The notes below the pieces were generated by a model. The model was not told the origin of the DNA. It searched no databases and worked only from the letters and a program-made list of their open reading frames with translations. A stretch of 64,000 nt of DNA from assembly GCA_031216915.1 (NCBI GenBank), contig CM062297.1, positions 534,524,971 to 534,588,970 on the forward strand, in the 5' to 3' direction. The translations under genes were made by a program, and so were the position numbers. Shown here piece after piece: positions 1 through 12,352 of this stretch. Source of the DNA: Pictodentalium vernedei (lineage: Eukaryota; Mollusca; Scaphopoda; Dentaliida; Dentaliidae). Each line of letters opens with the position of its first letter. Position 1 is the stretch's first letter.

Positions 1-15
1 AGGTAGGGTGATAAG

Positions 16-114
16 AAATTTAAATTTTATAGTAAATTTCCTTTTTTAGCTCACCTGGCCTAAAAGGCCATGTGAGCTTTTCTCATCACTTGGCGTCCGT
101 CGTCGTCTGGCGTC

Positions 115-145
<31 letters not shown>

Positions 146-3053
146 TGTAACCGCTGAGCCGGTGTGAACCAAACTTGGCAGGAATGGTCTATGGGAGGTC
201 CTCTACAAACGATCCTCATTTTGTTCCCGTCGGATAAAAAACACAGCTTCCAGAGGCATTCTTTGATTCTGGTTGGTGGATTTTCAAAAATCTTCTCCTC
301 TGAAACTGCCAGGCCAAATGTTTTGAAACTTCATATAAATGATGACTGGGACCCCCTCTACCAACGATCCTCATTTAATGTTGATCGGGTTGTAAACATG
401 GCCACAATTGCAGCTTACAGTTACTATAGAAACCCTATGGGAAATCACATTTTCCTCTTCTTCTCTGGAAAAACCGAGGCGATGTGAAAACAAACCTGGC
501 AGGGATAGTATATGGGAGGTCCTCTACAAACGATGCTCATTTTGTTCCTGTGGGTTGAAAAATATGGCCGCCAGAGGCATTCTTTGATTCTGATTGGTGG
601 ATTTTCAGAAATCTTCTCTGAAACTGCCAGGCCAAATGTTTTGATACTGCACATAAATGATGACTGGGACCCCCTCTACCAACGATCCTCATTTAATGCT
701 GATCGGGTTGCAAACATGGCCACAATTGCAGCTTATAGTTACTATAGAAACCCTACGGGAAATCACATTTTCATCTTCTTCTCCTGAACTACTGAGCCGA
801 TGTGAACCAAACCTGGCAGGGATGGTCTATGGGAGGTCCTCTACAAACGATCCTCATTTTGTTCCTGTGGGTTGAAAAACATGGCCGCCAGAGGCATTCT
901 TTGATTCTGATAGGTGGATTTTCAAAAATCTTCTCCCCTGAAACTGCCAGGCCAAATGTTTTAAAACTTCACATAAGTAATGACTGGGACCCTCTCTACC
1001 AACGATCCTCATTTAATGTTGATCAGGTTGTAAACATGGCCACAATTGCGGCTTATAGTTACTATAGAAACCCTATGGGAAATCACATTTTCATCTTCTT
1101 CTCTGGAACTACTGAGCCGAAGTGAGCCAAACTTCGCAGGAATGGTCTATGAGAGGATTTAAATATGTGGCCACCAGAGGCTATATTCTAATGCTTAACC
1201 CAATGACTCTCCTGTCTGCACGAAGATCATTACTGTCAGCAAAATACTTGTTTTTTGAGAATCTGGTAAGGGTTGGTTCCAGTTTTTTCTCCACTGAGAA
1301 CTGGGGAAAAAAACCCCAAAATAATGTGTATACAGTACAAGTCAAAATAAGCTGTAGCATAACTGCAATAAACTAAGAAGACTGCAGCTTCTGCCCTGAC
1401 AAGATCAGAATCTGACATTTTCTGGAAAAGCTATCAGTGAGAGCTTTCCAGAAAATGATGTCAGCTTCTGGTCTTATCAGTGTAGGAAGAGAACAGATAC
1501 ATAGTTTATAGGATCATCCTACACAACTTATTTTGGCTTGTACTGTAAAACAAGTGCAACAGTAGGTTGATATCTTCAGCTGTAATCTAATTATGTTTGA
1601 TAAATGTTGACAGATTTAGAAAATTTGGGGAAGTTTGTTTATTATCTTGCAATCATGTCAGCTCAGATGACAGTAATTATTGTATATCTTTTAAGATTCC
1701 TGTAACCCTTTACCTATCCAAAAGCTATTTTGAAAGAGAATACTGTCTGAAAAAATTGTAATTTTCAAAATATTTTAACCCTTTTTTTACTGATTTTTTT
1801 TGTTGAAACAGAGTTCATAAATGTGTGCATTTTCAGGAAAATCTTCTTTGAAACTACAAGGCCAAATGGTTTGAAAAAACTTAATGTTAATGATGATTGT
1901 AACCCCCTCTACCAATGATCCTTATTTTAATCTTCATCGGGTTGCAATTATGGCTGCAATTGTGGCTTATAGTTACTATAGAAACCCTATAGGAAATCAC
2001 ATTTTCATCATCTTCAGTGAAAGTACTGAGCCAATATGAACCAGACTTGACTGGCATTGTCTATGAGAGGTTCTCTACAACTGTTACTCATTTTATTCCT
2101 GTTGGGTTAAAAAACGTGGCCACCAGAAGCATTCTTTGATTCTGATTGGTCAATTTTGAAAACTCTTCTCCTCTGAAACCACAGGACCAAATGTTTTGAA
2201 ACTTTGCATGGTTGATAACTGGGACACCCTCCACCAACCTTCCTCATTTTAATGTTGATCGTTTTGCAAACAGGGCCACAATTGTGGTTTATAGTTACTA
2301 TAGAAAAAACCTATTGGAAATCACATTTTCATCTTCTCTCTGGAACTATTGCACCAACGTGAATCAAAACTTGGCAAGAATGGTCTATAGGAGGCCCTCT
2401 ACAAACGATCCTCTTTTTGTTCCCATTGGCTGGAAAATATGGCCACCAGAGACATTCTATGATTCTGTTTGATGGATTCAAATGTTTTGAAACTTCACAT
2501 GATTGAAGACTGGGACACCTTCTACCAATGATCCTCATGTAATTTTGATGTAATGTTGCAAACATGGCCAGAATTGCAGCTCATACTTACCATGGCAAGC
2601 CTATGGGAAATCACATTTTTATATGTATTTCCAGGTGAGCGATTACAGGCTCTGTAGAGCCTCTAGTTATTATACCTACCGCAATTGTTTACGTGGAGGC
2701 CCTCCCATCTTCTTTTTCGGGTAAGAATCCTTCCTCCCCGCTAATCACATAACTCCTTTGTTGGCGGATTCAATAGAATGACACGGTTATACGTCTGCGC
2801 ACTTGTTCCGGAAGCCATGGATTAGTACAAGGAGACGAGTGTCCCTTACTGGGTGTGCGTTGGTCGCACTCGACCCAGTTTTGGCTTGTTTTTTCTTGGC
2901 GCTTTTGCACCACTTTTCTTTCCCAAATCGCGTGGGAAAGAAGAAAATAGAGAGTATTTTTCCGAGTTAGGGACTTCCACTGTAGTGCAAGCCTGTTGTA
3001 AACAATTGCGGTAGGTATAATAAGAAAGGAAATTTACTATAAAATTTAAATTT
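16..3053. mobile_element. Palindromic-armed MITE-like element, left arm split by family A insertion
   Basis: Bases 16-45 continued by 2667-2694 are the reverse complement of 2997-3051, giving terminal inverted arms of about 55 bp around a unique core of roughly 300 bp (2695-2995). The left arm is interrupted by the family A element at 46-2666. The core has no convincing coding frame. The outer ends are uncertain because the window starts here, so the full length and any target duplication cannot be read. Non-autonomous DNA transposon is the likeliest class. Confidence 0.65.
46..2666 (+). mobile_element. Family A tandem-core element (copy A1), rolling-circle-like
   Basis: It starts TTAGCTCACCTGG, whose arm folds with CCATGTGAGC just after it, followed by a GTCCGTCGTCGTC stretch. 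The core has four tandem units of about 320 bp (phase marks near 163, 485, 800, 1122), then unique sequence and a second, more diverged array (about 1830-2630). Near the 3' end CCAGGTGAGC (2632-2641) complements the 5' arm. It is followed by a hairpin AGGCTC-TGTA-GAGCCT (2647-2662) and the terminus CTCTAG. Ends are fixed by the empty site seen in the partner arm of the surrounding MITE; there is no target duplication. It has no coding capacity. The architecture resembles non-autonomous Helentrons and bivalve pearl elements. Confidence 0.75.
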
Positions 3054-3437
3054 CCACGTGATCGCTTCATAGTAAACTATTGCAACATATAACGGTTGTT
3101 GACACCCCTGTAATGCAATCGTTGTTGAACTGGATCATCCATGCCACCATGGACCAGTATTGTCAGTAAATACTGCAATCTGTATGAAGGATTTTCCACC
3201 TGAAATTCTCCTCATTGGTCCTTATTCTTCTGCAATTGTTGGCTCTCAGAATGTGAAAACCTACATAAATATCGCTATGGAAAACCTCAAAATATCCCTC
3301 ATATGCAACAAAATGTAGGTATTGAGACTCCAGAATATAAAATTAAAAATTTTTAGCAGTGTTGCCAACTTTCAAGAGAAAAAGAAAACCTTTGAGTTCC
3401 ATAATACAGACAGTCAGATATGCGTCAAATAATTTTT
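3054..3437. other. Intronic or upstream sequence without recognisable features
   Basis: Unique-looking AT-rich sequence between two repeats. I see no splice-flanked open frame, RNA gene or tandem structure in it. Confidence 0.5.
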
Positions 3438-4411
3438 AGCTTAACTTGACAAAGTCAAGATAAGCTATTGCCATCAAGCATGCGGAAGTCTGTGAGTCTG
3501 TTCACATTTTCCTTTAGCACAGGCTACACCCCGTAGTTCTTGTCTGATCGTCACAAAATTTCATATGCAGGTTTGGGGTCATGTCTAGATGAGAACATCC
3601 CCTTTTGGTCGCGATCGGTCAATTGGTATAGCTGCCCGAGCCCAAACCCGAAAACCATTAGTACAGTCTACAGGTCGTATTTATGAAGGGATTTCATTGT
3701 AATTTGGTAGGATGCCTCTGTATAATGTCTAAATGAGAACGTCCCCTTTTGGGCATGATCTATCAACCGTGCTGGCTGCCCAAGCCCGTAACCCAAAAAC
3801 TTTTAGCACAGTCTGCAGGTCATATTTAATATGGAGGGATTTCATTGTAACTTGGTAGGTTGACTTCATATAATGTCAAGATGAGAACGTCCCCTTTTGG
3901 ACGCGATTGGTCAACTGTGACGGCTACAGGGGCCCGAAGCCTGAAAACCTTTAGCACAGTCTGCAGGTCATATTTATGATGGGATTTCATTGTAACTTTG
4001 TAGGTTCACTCTAGATAATGCCCAGATGAGAACGTCCCCTTTCGGTTGCGATCATTCAACCATGATGGCTGCCCGAGCCCAAAACCTGAAAAACTTTAAG
4101 ACAGACTACAGGTCGTATTTGTGAAGGGATTTCATTGTAACTTGGTAGACTGACTCAGTATAATGTCAAGATGAGGACATCCCCTTTTAGTTGCATTTGG
4201 TCAACTGTGATGGCTACACAGGCCTGAAGCCCGAAAACCTTTAGCTCAGTCTACATGCCATATTTATGAAGGAATTTTATTGTAACTTGATAGGATGACT
4301 TGTTTTGGAATAATTTCACTGTAACTTGGTAACTTTCTTTAGTACTGTGACGAATCCCCACCTCAGCCCAACTTTATATTTTGAAAAAGATTATTATATT
4401 GAGCAGAATAG

Positions 4412-4466
4412 CTCAATCATCCATTGTGGTGTGATTTAAGGAATCACATCACACTGGGTGATTGAG
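4412..4466. repeat. 25-bp imperfect hairpin at left end of the family M array
   Basis: Bases 4412-4436 pair with 4442-4466 (22 of 25 positions) around a 5-nt loop. It lies at the left side of the array and may be its terminal structure. Confidence 0.55.
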
Positions 4467-5466
4467 ATATTTCCGATAAAAAATATACACAACAAAATAT
4501 TTCTGACGGTGCTTAATACACAAGAATGGTGGATCGCAGTTTTGGTGGGCTGGTGGAACCCCACGAAGTTCAAGATGATGCCCGTGAGAGGCACAGACGG
4601 ACAACCCGATAATCACAGGCAATATTTCTGTAGGGTTTGGATAACATACACACAAGTAACCCTTAAATAAGCTGTAAATATATATTTATAAACAATGATG
4701 CCAGAGCATCAGTCAAATATCCACTGAATGCTCCTCTGAAGGAATTTTAGCCAATAAGATAAGAATTTCCAGGCCAGAAACATAAGCTTGTTGCCAAGAA
4801 ATTCCTTTTTAATTTGTATCAGACAACTTAGGTCTTCCTTCATTGTGACAGCATCATACAATCTCAAAAGATATGGGATTTGAAAGTACACAATAATGCA
4901 TAAATGTACTACGCGCAGGTTGCCAATCGCAATTCGTAAGCCACAGTGTTTATGTAATTCTATTAGTGAATTTTGCTGGGCCACATTTCCAATACCAGGC
5001 CAATATCTCGACAAGAATCTCTGTAACTATGGAAAGAACTCGCAGCTGATGGACCAGAGTTTGCCAACTGAGAATTCCCTCAAATGTTATGTTATGGCCA
5101 CTTCAACTTTCTGTAGAGAGACCACGAAAAATCAAATAAATGATAATATACCCAGGAACATACCAAATGCCAAGCCAAGCAGAAAAATAGCAAATACTAT
5201 CCACTGATAATGGAAGAATTTGCAGCTGTCGAATCGAAATTTGCCAACTGAGAATTCCACCTGAATATCTACTCGTGTAACTCGCCAGGTCGCATTTCCA
5301 ACACCAGGCCAATAATTCAACAAGAATCCTTCATAAATGTGGAAAGAATTCGCAGTTGATGGTCCAGAGTTCGTCAACTGAGAACTCCCTCAAATGTTAT
5401 GTTATGACCACTTCAACTTTCCGTAGAGAGATCACGAAAAAATCAAATAAATGATAATATACCCAG

Positions 5467-6393
5467 TAGTGATATTCCGATTAATCAAGTTCATCGAGCA
5501 TTGCTCGTTTGGACCTTTATTTTGATTAATCGAATAAATGTTCGTGTACTCGAGTAAAACTTTGGAAGCTGAGAAGTGGTATGCAAAGCGTCGTGGAGAT
5601 CTCATTTCCAGAAGACACGGTGTCACTTACGAGATGAAAAACTGGTTTGTATTTCCGTAACATATCACCTGTATATGTGGTACACCACTGCACATGAGTT
5701 TAATAGATCAAACTTCACTCACAATTCACATAAAAATATAACAATAAAAACACAACTTGAATTTTAATTAAACTAGGAAAGCTCTTTCGTTAATTTATTC
5801 TTCCCAAAACGTATGCCGCCCAGTCTCAAAAATCAAAACAAGTAAACAATATGGCAGACAAAGTTGATGATGCAGATAAAATTTCGGATAAATTATACGA
5901 TTATCCTGGAAACAAAAGAAGATCTGTCGTATGGACCCATTTTGGCTTACATAAAAAAAATGGGCCTGTCAAAAGCGATATGCAAACACTGTCGTCGACT
6001 TTATGCTTTCAGTGGTGACTATCAACAGCCAGAAACGCTCGCTTTTTGGTCCAACTATTTCGACCTGGAACTTTTCTGCCATGGGGGATTGTGAGTTGAG
6101 CTGAGATTCTGGGAGATTTTTGACCAATAAAATGAGTCTGATGTATTTAATAATGCCTTTTTATTTTGTTTTGAATTAAAATAAAGAAACAAAATTAAAT
6201 TAGAGAGGCATGGGAATGAGGGTGGGGGTGGGGGTGGGGGTTGGGGGTGGAGAGACAGTTTAAGATTTAACACATAGATCAAGTTTTGCGATGCACATTA
6301 TGGAAGCCATTATTAATCGATTAATAATTGATCATCGGTCGGTTGGTGCAACCGATCATCGATTATGGTTTTTCATACCGATTCCCAACACTA
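5467..6393. mobile_element. hAT-superfamily DNA transposon fragment with 8-bp target duplication
   Basis: This 927-bp insertion is flanked by a perfect direct repeat ATACCCAG (5459-5466 and 6394-6401), the 8-bp duplication typical of hAT elements. The host array shows the same site once in uninterrupted units (for example near 5147). The ends read TAGTGATATTCCG and, in reverse complement, TAGTGTTGGGAAT, matching the hAT terminal style. Inside is a broken BED zinc-finger start. The rest of a transposase is absent, so the copy is internally deleted and non-autonomous. Confidence 0.85.
5851..6040 (+). pseudogene. BED-type zinc finger N-terminus of a hAT transposase (frameshifted)
   Basis: From the ATG at 5851 the frame reads a short acidic N-terminus and then RRSVVWTHFGLHKK, the aromatic segment of a BED finger. 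The metal-binding part, SKAICKHCRRLYAFSG, is read in the next frame. The break falls in a run of eight A's near 5951. BED fingers bind DNA at the N-terminus of hAT transposases and of ZBED proteins derived from them. Only the finger is left; no RNase H-like catalytic domain follows before the element ends at 6393. Its position inside an element with hAT ends and an 8-bp duplication supports the assignment. It is a relic, not a host gene. Confidence 0.65.
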
Positions 6394-7493
6394 ATACCCA
6401 GGAACATACCAAATGCCAAGCCAAGGCAAAAATAGCAAATGCTATCCACTGATAATGGAAGAATTCGCAGCTGTTGAATCGAAATTCGCCAACTGAGAAT
6501 TCCACCTGAATATCTACTTGTGTAACTCGCCAGGCCACATTTCCAACACCAGGCCAATAATTCAACAAGAATCCTTCATAAATGTGGAAAGAATTCACAA
6601 TTGACGGACCAGAGTTCGCCAACTGAGAACTCCCTCAAATGTTATGTTATGGCCACTTCAACTTTCCGTAGAGAGAGCACGAAAAAATCAAATAATTGAT
6701 AATATACCCAGGAACATTCCAAATGCCAAGCCAAGGCAAAAATAGCAAATACTATACTGATAATGGAAGAATTTGCAGCTGTCGAATCGAAATTCGCCAA
6801 CTGAGAATTCCACCGAATATTTACTCGTAACTCGCCAGGCCGCATTTCCAACACCAGGCCAATAATTCAACAAGAATCCTTCATAAATGTGGAAAGAATT
6901 CGCAGTTGATGGACCAAAGTTTGCCAACTGAGAATTCCCTCAAATATTATATTATGTCAACTTCAACTTTCCGTAGAGAAACCACGAAAAATAAAACAAT
7001 CAGTACTATACCTATCAGCTCACAGAATAGAAAAAAAAAAATATCTGTATCCCATGGATTTGGTCATGAATAGAAATTGTACCACGACTTACCTCTGATT
7101 CCAATCACTCGACATGAAAAGAATTTCTGTTAAACCCCCTCCACATTGGTCGAATGATGCGAATCAGGGAACTTCACGTCATTTTTCCACAACAGAATCA
7201 CAAACTTAATTCAACTTGGCCAGCCAACTCATCTGCAATTATTTTTTCAATATAAATATGTCCTACCTCAAGAAGATCTAAACCTGAACCGACTTATTTG
7301 TTGATCAAAACCTTCTCACGTCAACTCTCCACGCTGAGTGATTTTCTCATGCAAAAACTGACGCTCGACTCAAATCAAGTTCACTACGAGTTTCGGAAAT
7401 CATGCAGAACCCTTCAAGCCAGCAAGGCGTATAGTTTTTAAGGTAGTCGGTCAATTTAATTTGAACTTGCCAACAAAACAGAGCAAGACATTA

Positions 7494-7535
7494 CCCCCCC
7501 TCCCCCCCCACCCCCCCCCCCCCCCCCCCCCCCCC
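7494..7535. repeat. Poly-C tract
   Basis: An almost uninterrupted C run with single A or T interruptions, at the right border of the family M array. Its length in the assembly is likely unreliable. Confidence 0.9.
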
Positions 7536-7759
7536 AATTTCCTAAGGCAGCAAGTTCTTTAGTCAACAACGGCACAGTACAGTCTACACCTCAAATTATT
7601 CTTATTGAAAACAGCATACAGGAAACAGAAATTAACATATTCTCATTTATCACAATTCTTGTTGTATTTCATAATCCTTTCATAAACATTGAACATTATC
7701 CTTTTCATCAAACACAACACACAGTCAAGTTAAGCTACAGAGTCATTGACACTGTCATT

Positions 7760-8153
7760 GTGAATAGCACAGGCCAGTGTTTGGCTGTTACAGTAAAGGG
7801 TAATCTAAGGTGAGTTGCAAACAGTTACAAATTGCCATGCACCACTGATCTTTTGGGGTCCCTGCAATTACGATGTAGATTGCTCAGTCTTGACAGTTTT
7901 TTGGTAAACTCATTTCCCAGAAAGATCTCCAGTTTTCATGAATTAAACCCTGTTACGCTCTTTTTTACAACCTTTAGAGAGTGCCTGTAGGAACCTTTAA
8001 ATATAGTTTAAGAAAATAATTATTGGTAAATGAATTGAGATGTCTGAAATCAGTCTTAACAATCAATTTGAATAAATCAGGCAACCCTTGACGGATGAAT
8101 TAAAGCTAAGAGTTAGGTAAAACTTATCAGTTTTCAAATAATTTGTTAATTAT
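7760..8153. other. Sequence without recognisable features
   Basis: Unique AT-rich sequence between the 3' end of B1 and the family L element. I see no coding or RNA feature. Confidence 0.5.
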
Positions 8154-9329
8154 TATACCCCCATTTCAGAGAAGTAGGGGCTATATTGGAGACGCCAAGT
8201 TAGTCACACTATCCGTCCAAACTTGTGCGCACAACTCCTCCTACATGTGTGCGGAACTCCTCATACATTATTGAAACGATTTTGATGAAACTTCTCAAAC
8301 ATTATGACCAGCAAGTGAACATGCGCAGATTGTACAATTTTTCATCTGTGACAATTTTAACTAGGTTATCTCCCCTAGACTTAGGTTTATTATGGATTTT
8401 CAAATGAGATTCTTGTGTGCAAAACTTCTACATTATTGAACCGATTTTGATGAAACTTCTCAAACATGATGACTAGCAACTGAACATGCACGTTTTATGA
8501 CATTTTTCATCTGCGACAATTTTAATCAGGTTATCTCCCCTAGACTTAGGTTTATTATGGATTTTCAAATGAGATTCTTGTGTGTGCAACTCCTCCTACA
8601 TTCTTGAACCGATTTTGATGAAAATCTTTAGTTTTATGAGTAGCAAGGGAACATGTGCATATTCTAAAATGTTTCATCTGCGACAATTTTGACCAGTTAT
8701 CTCCCTCTGAACTTAGATTTATTATGGATTTTCAAATGAGATTCTGGTGTGTGCAACTCCTACATTATTGAACTGATTTCGATGAAACTTCTCAAACATT
8801 ACGATTAGCATGTGAATATGTGCATATACTAAAACTTTTCAACTGCGTCAATTTTAACCAGGTTATCTCCCCAAACTTAGGTTTATTATGGATCTTCAAA
8901 TGAGATTCTTGTTTGTGCAACTTCTACATTATTGAATCGATTTTGATGAAACTTTTCAAACATTATGACTAGCAAGCCAACATCCACATATTCTAAAATT
9001 TATCATCTGTTGTAATTTTAATCAGGTTATCGCCCCTGAATTTAGATTTATTATGGATTTTCAAATGAGATTCTTGTGTGTGCAACGCCTCCTACATTAT
9101 TGAACTGATTTGGCTGAAACTTCTCATACATTATGACTAGCAAGTGAACATGCGCATCTTTTAAAAATTTTCATCTACAACAATTTTAACCAGGTTATCT
9201 CCCCTGAACTTATATTCATTATGAATTTTCAAATGAAATTCTTGTGTATACAACTCCTCCTATATTATTGAACCGATGTTGATGAAACTTCTCAAATATT
9301 ATGACTAGCAAGTTAACATGCACATATTG

Positions 9330-12068
9330 TTAAGTTTTTATCTGTGACAATTAACCAGGTTATCTCCCCTGAACTTAGATTTATTATGGATTTTCAAATG
9401 AGATTCTTGTGTGTGCAATGCTTCCTACATTATTGAACCGATTTTGATGAAACTTCTTAAACACAGCCACTAATGAGTGAACATGCACATATTTCCAATT
9501 TTCCATCTGCAGTGATTTTTACAAGGTTGCCTCCCTTCAACTTAGAAGATTTAATATAGATTTGTGCATGTGATTTTTGTGTGTGGAACACCTTCTTCAT
9601 TAATGAACCAATTTTGATCAAACTTCTCAAACATTATGACTGTTATATCCCCCATATTATATTGAGACTGATATGTCCTTAGTTGATGGTTCCACACAAT
9701 AAATTCTAGCTGGTGTGACTCATTTGCACTGAGTGACCTTTGTGTGTATCTTCATGTAAACATGTTTACATCTAAGGTTGCACAGAAACTATTTTTTTAG
9801 ATCACTGTACATATAGCTGTTGATTGTTTAATTGTTTAAGTACATGTAGGTCATCCTTGTTTTCATCAATTAAGACAGAATCACCTAGAAACTGATAGAA
9901 AACAGAACTTTGGAGAAACTTCGTCTTCTAGGACATTCTATCTGAGAACTATTTAAAGGTTTGTCAACAGAATTCAGGGGCTCATTTTCAGAAAAACCGA
10001 TTTCAGATAAACTCATTTCAGAAAGACATTGGAGATTATTATCATTCCAGAACAGTGCATTTATTATAGAAGCAGTGCTTCTTTGTGAATTTGAAAAAGT
10101 GATTCCAAAAGAGAATTTTGAAGAGAATTTCTTCATCTTGTAAAACAGAATTTATTTTTGTGAAAAGCCAGGATTCTACTGGATTATTTGGAAATTACCT
10201 GTGGCGCCGATACTTCTTGGATTTTTACTCCATTTGAATTTTGCTGAGCATTTTATTATATTTTATTGGAGACAGCTGAAATTTCGATGTGAACATTTTT
10301 TTACAAATCTATGGGATACTGTTTCTGAAAACACATTCTTGGATTTAATACTACCAGCTGGAAAATTTCTAATTTCTTCACAAGATTCTTCACCACTGGA
10401 TTACTGGATTCTGTCAAACTATTTTGGACTAATTCATTAATTGCTAAGTACCACTGTTTTTATTTTCTGTAAACCAATTAGTGTAAAAGATCTTTCTATC
10501 ATTTTTTTTCTATATTTTTTTTTAATTAAATTTCAGAATAATTAAATTCATAGTTATTGTTGCTGATTCTCAGATTTCTTTCTGTTACCATTATCATTAA
10601 TATTTCCACACTGTAACAATGACTAACAAGTGGGCATATGCATATTCCAAATTTTTTGATCTGCGACAATTTTACCCAAGTTATCTCTAATGAACTTTTT
10701 ATTGTTTTATCTGTGACAATTAACCGGGTTATCTCCCCTGAACTTAGATTTATTATGGATTTTCAAATGAGATTCTTGTGTGTGCAATGCCTCCTACATT
10801 ATTGAACCAATTTTGATGAAACTTCTTAAACACAGCGACTAATGAGTGAACATGCACATATTTCCAATTTTCCATCTGCGGTGATTTTTACAAGGTTGTC
10901 TCCCTTCAACTTAGAAGATTTAATATAGATTTGTGCATGTGATTTTTGTGTGTGGAACACCTTCATTAATAAACCAATTTTGATCAAACTTCTCAAACAT
11001 TATGACTGTTATATCCCCCATATTATATTGAGACTGATATGTCCTTAGTTGATGGTTCCACACAATAAATTCTAGCTGGTGTGACTCATTTGCACTAAGT
11101 GACCTTTGTGTGTATCTTCATGTAAACATGTTTACATCTAAGGTTGCACAGAAACTATTTTTTTAGATCACTGTACATATAGCTGTTGATTGTTTAATTG
11201 TTTTAGTACATGTAGGTCATCCTTGTTTTCATCAATTAAGACAGAATCACCTAGAAACTGATAGAAAACAGAACTTTGGAGAAACTTCGTCTTCTAGGAC
11301 ATTCTATCTGAGAACTATTTAAAGGTTTGTCAACAGAATTCAGGGGCTCATTTTCAGAAAAACCGATTTCAGATAAACTCATTTCAGAAAGACATTGGAG
11401 ATTATTATCGTTCCAGAACAGTGCATTTATTATAGAAGCAGTGCTTCTTTGTGAATTTGAAAAAGTGATTCCAAAAGAGAATTTTGAAGAGAATTTCTTC
11501 ATCTTGTAAAACAGAATTTATTTTTGTGAAAAGCCAGGATTCTACTGGATTATTTGGAAATTACCTGTAGCGCCAATACTTCTTGGATTTTTACTCCATT
11601 TGAATTTTGCTGAGCATTTTATTATATTTTATTGGAGACTGCTGAAATTTCTATGTGAACATTTTTTTACAAATCTACGGGATACTGTTTCTGAAAACAC
11701 ATTCTTGGATTTAATACTACCAGCTGGAAAATTTCTAATTTCTTCACAAGATTCTTCACCACTGGATTACTGGATTCTGTCAAACTATTTTGGACTAATT
11801 CATTAATTGCTAAGTACCACTGTTTTTATTTTCTGTAAACCAATTAGTGTAAAAGATCTTTCTATCATTTTTTTTATATATTTTTTTTTAATTAAATTTC
11901 AGAATAATTAAATTCATAGTTATTGTTGCTGATTCTCAGATATCTTTCTGTTACCATTATCATTAATATTTCCACACTGTAACAATGACTAACAAGTGGG
12001 CATATGCATATTCCAAATTTTTTGATCTGCGACAATTTTACCCAAGTTATCTCTAATGAACTTTTTAT
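9330..12068. repeat. 1.37-kb tandem duplication inside family L
   Basis: About 9330-10698 and 10699-12068 are near-identical head-to-tail copies. Identical 60-codon and 83-codon open frames recur at an offset of 1366 bp (9961 and 11327 on +; 9885 and 11251 on -). A partial third start follows at 12072-12165, where a 50-bp segment (TTTTTGATCTGCGACAATTT onward) is repeated again. The few differences suggest a recent event. The duplicated frames overlap on both strands and show no domain, so I treat them as noncoding. Confidence 0.85.
9642..10618. mobile_element. 977-bp unclassified insertion, present twice by duplication
   Basis: This block breaks a family L unit and is flanked by ATGACT (9636-9641 and 10619-10624), a candidate 6-bp target duplication. 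It starts GTTATATC and ends CTGTAACA. The second copy is 11008-11984 with the same flanks. It was inserted before the 1.37-kb duplication. No transposase domain is seen and the class is unknown. Confidence 0.45.
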
Positions 12069-12352
12069 TGTTTTTATCTGCGACAATTAACCAGGTTATC
12101 TCCCCTGAATTTTTTGATCTGCGACAATTTTACCCAAGTTATCTCTAATGAACTTTTTATTGTTTTTTTTAAGCTCAGCATTCAGAGGTGCATTCTAGTA
12201 AGACAGAAGTGGGGGTATTAATCACTTATTTACTGATAGTTCAAGTTTATTCATACTGCAAGATGTCAATTTACCCAAATTAATGTCTGCCAAGTGTGGT
12301 TAATAAAATTTGAAAAATATTTTTAAAAATTGATTTATTTTTTTCCAAACAG

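Larger units (their letters stand above)
4366..7550. repeat. Tandem-array insertion (family M) nested in B1
   Basis: Units of about 305-315 bp recur from about 4710 to 7010. They are recognised by 'ATACCCAGGAACATACC' at 5147, 6394 and about 6703, by 'GCCAACTGAGAATTCC', and by 'CCAGGCCAATAATTCAACAAG'. One unit is interrupted by a hAT element. The right side ends in a long C run. The exact borders with family B are diffuse because B1 is diverged here. Long minus-strand open frames in the array repeat with the unit and are not genes. Confidence 0.6.
3438..7759 (+). mobile_element. Family B tandem-core element (copy B1), split
   Basis: It begins AGCTTAACTTGACAAAG, with TCAAGATAAGCT folding back on it. 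Units of about 150 bp follow, marked by 'GATGAGAACGTCCCCTTTTGG', 'CCCGAAAACC' and 'CAGGTCATATTTATGAAGGG', to about 4340. The 3' module reappears at 7556-7759: a unique tail, TCAAGTTAAGCT (7725-7736), then a TCATTGACACT hairpin and the end TCATT. Between lies an unrelated 3.2-kb array (4366-7550). The same 5' and 3' modules occur in five other B copies in this window. It has no coding capacity. Confidence 0.7.
8154..12220 (+). mobile_element. Family L tandem-core element with TATACCCCC ends
   Basis: It starts TATACCCCCATTTC, which folds with GTAGGGGCTATA, and ends GAAGTGGGGGTATTA, the complement of the start. The core is a degenerate array of about 160-170-bp units marked by 'TTATTATGGATTTTCAAATGAG', 'GAACCGATTTTGATGAAACTTC' and 'GGTTATCTCCCC' (8230-9640). 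The right half is a 1.37-kb tandem duplication. The element ends only about 130 bp before the first host exon. It has no convincing protein. The same general plan (folded 5' arm, tandem core, complementary 3' arm) is used by families A-H. Confidence 0.6.

Noticed and set aside
164..1125. Several 70-107-codon similar open frames suggesting a small gene family
   Set aside because: They are translations of the 320-bp tandem units of family A, recur at the unit period and in A2, and show no domain.
2846..3070. Basic 74-codon minus-strand frame in the MITE core
   Set aside because: It runs through the inverted arm, has no recognisable domain and no support beyond length.
9961..10143. Conserved small protein duplicated identically at 11327
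   Set aside because: Identity is explained by the 1.37-kb DNA duplication; the opposite strand is equally open and no domain is visible.
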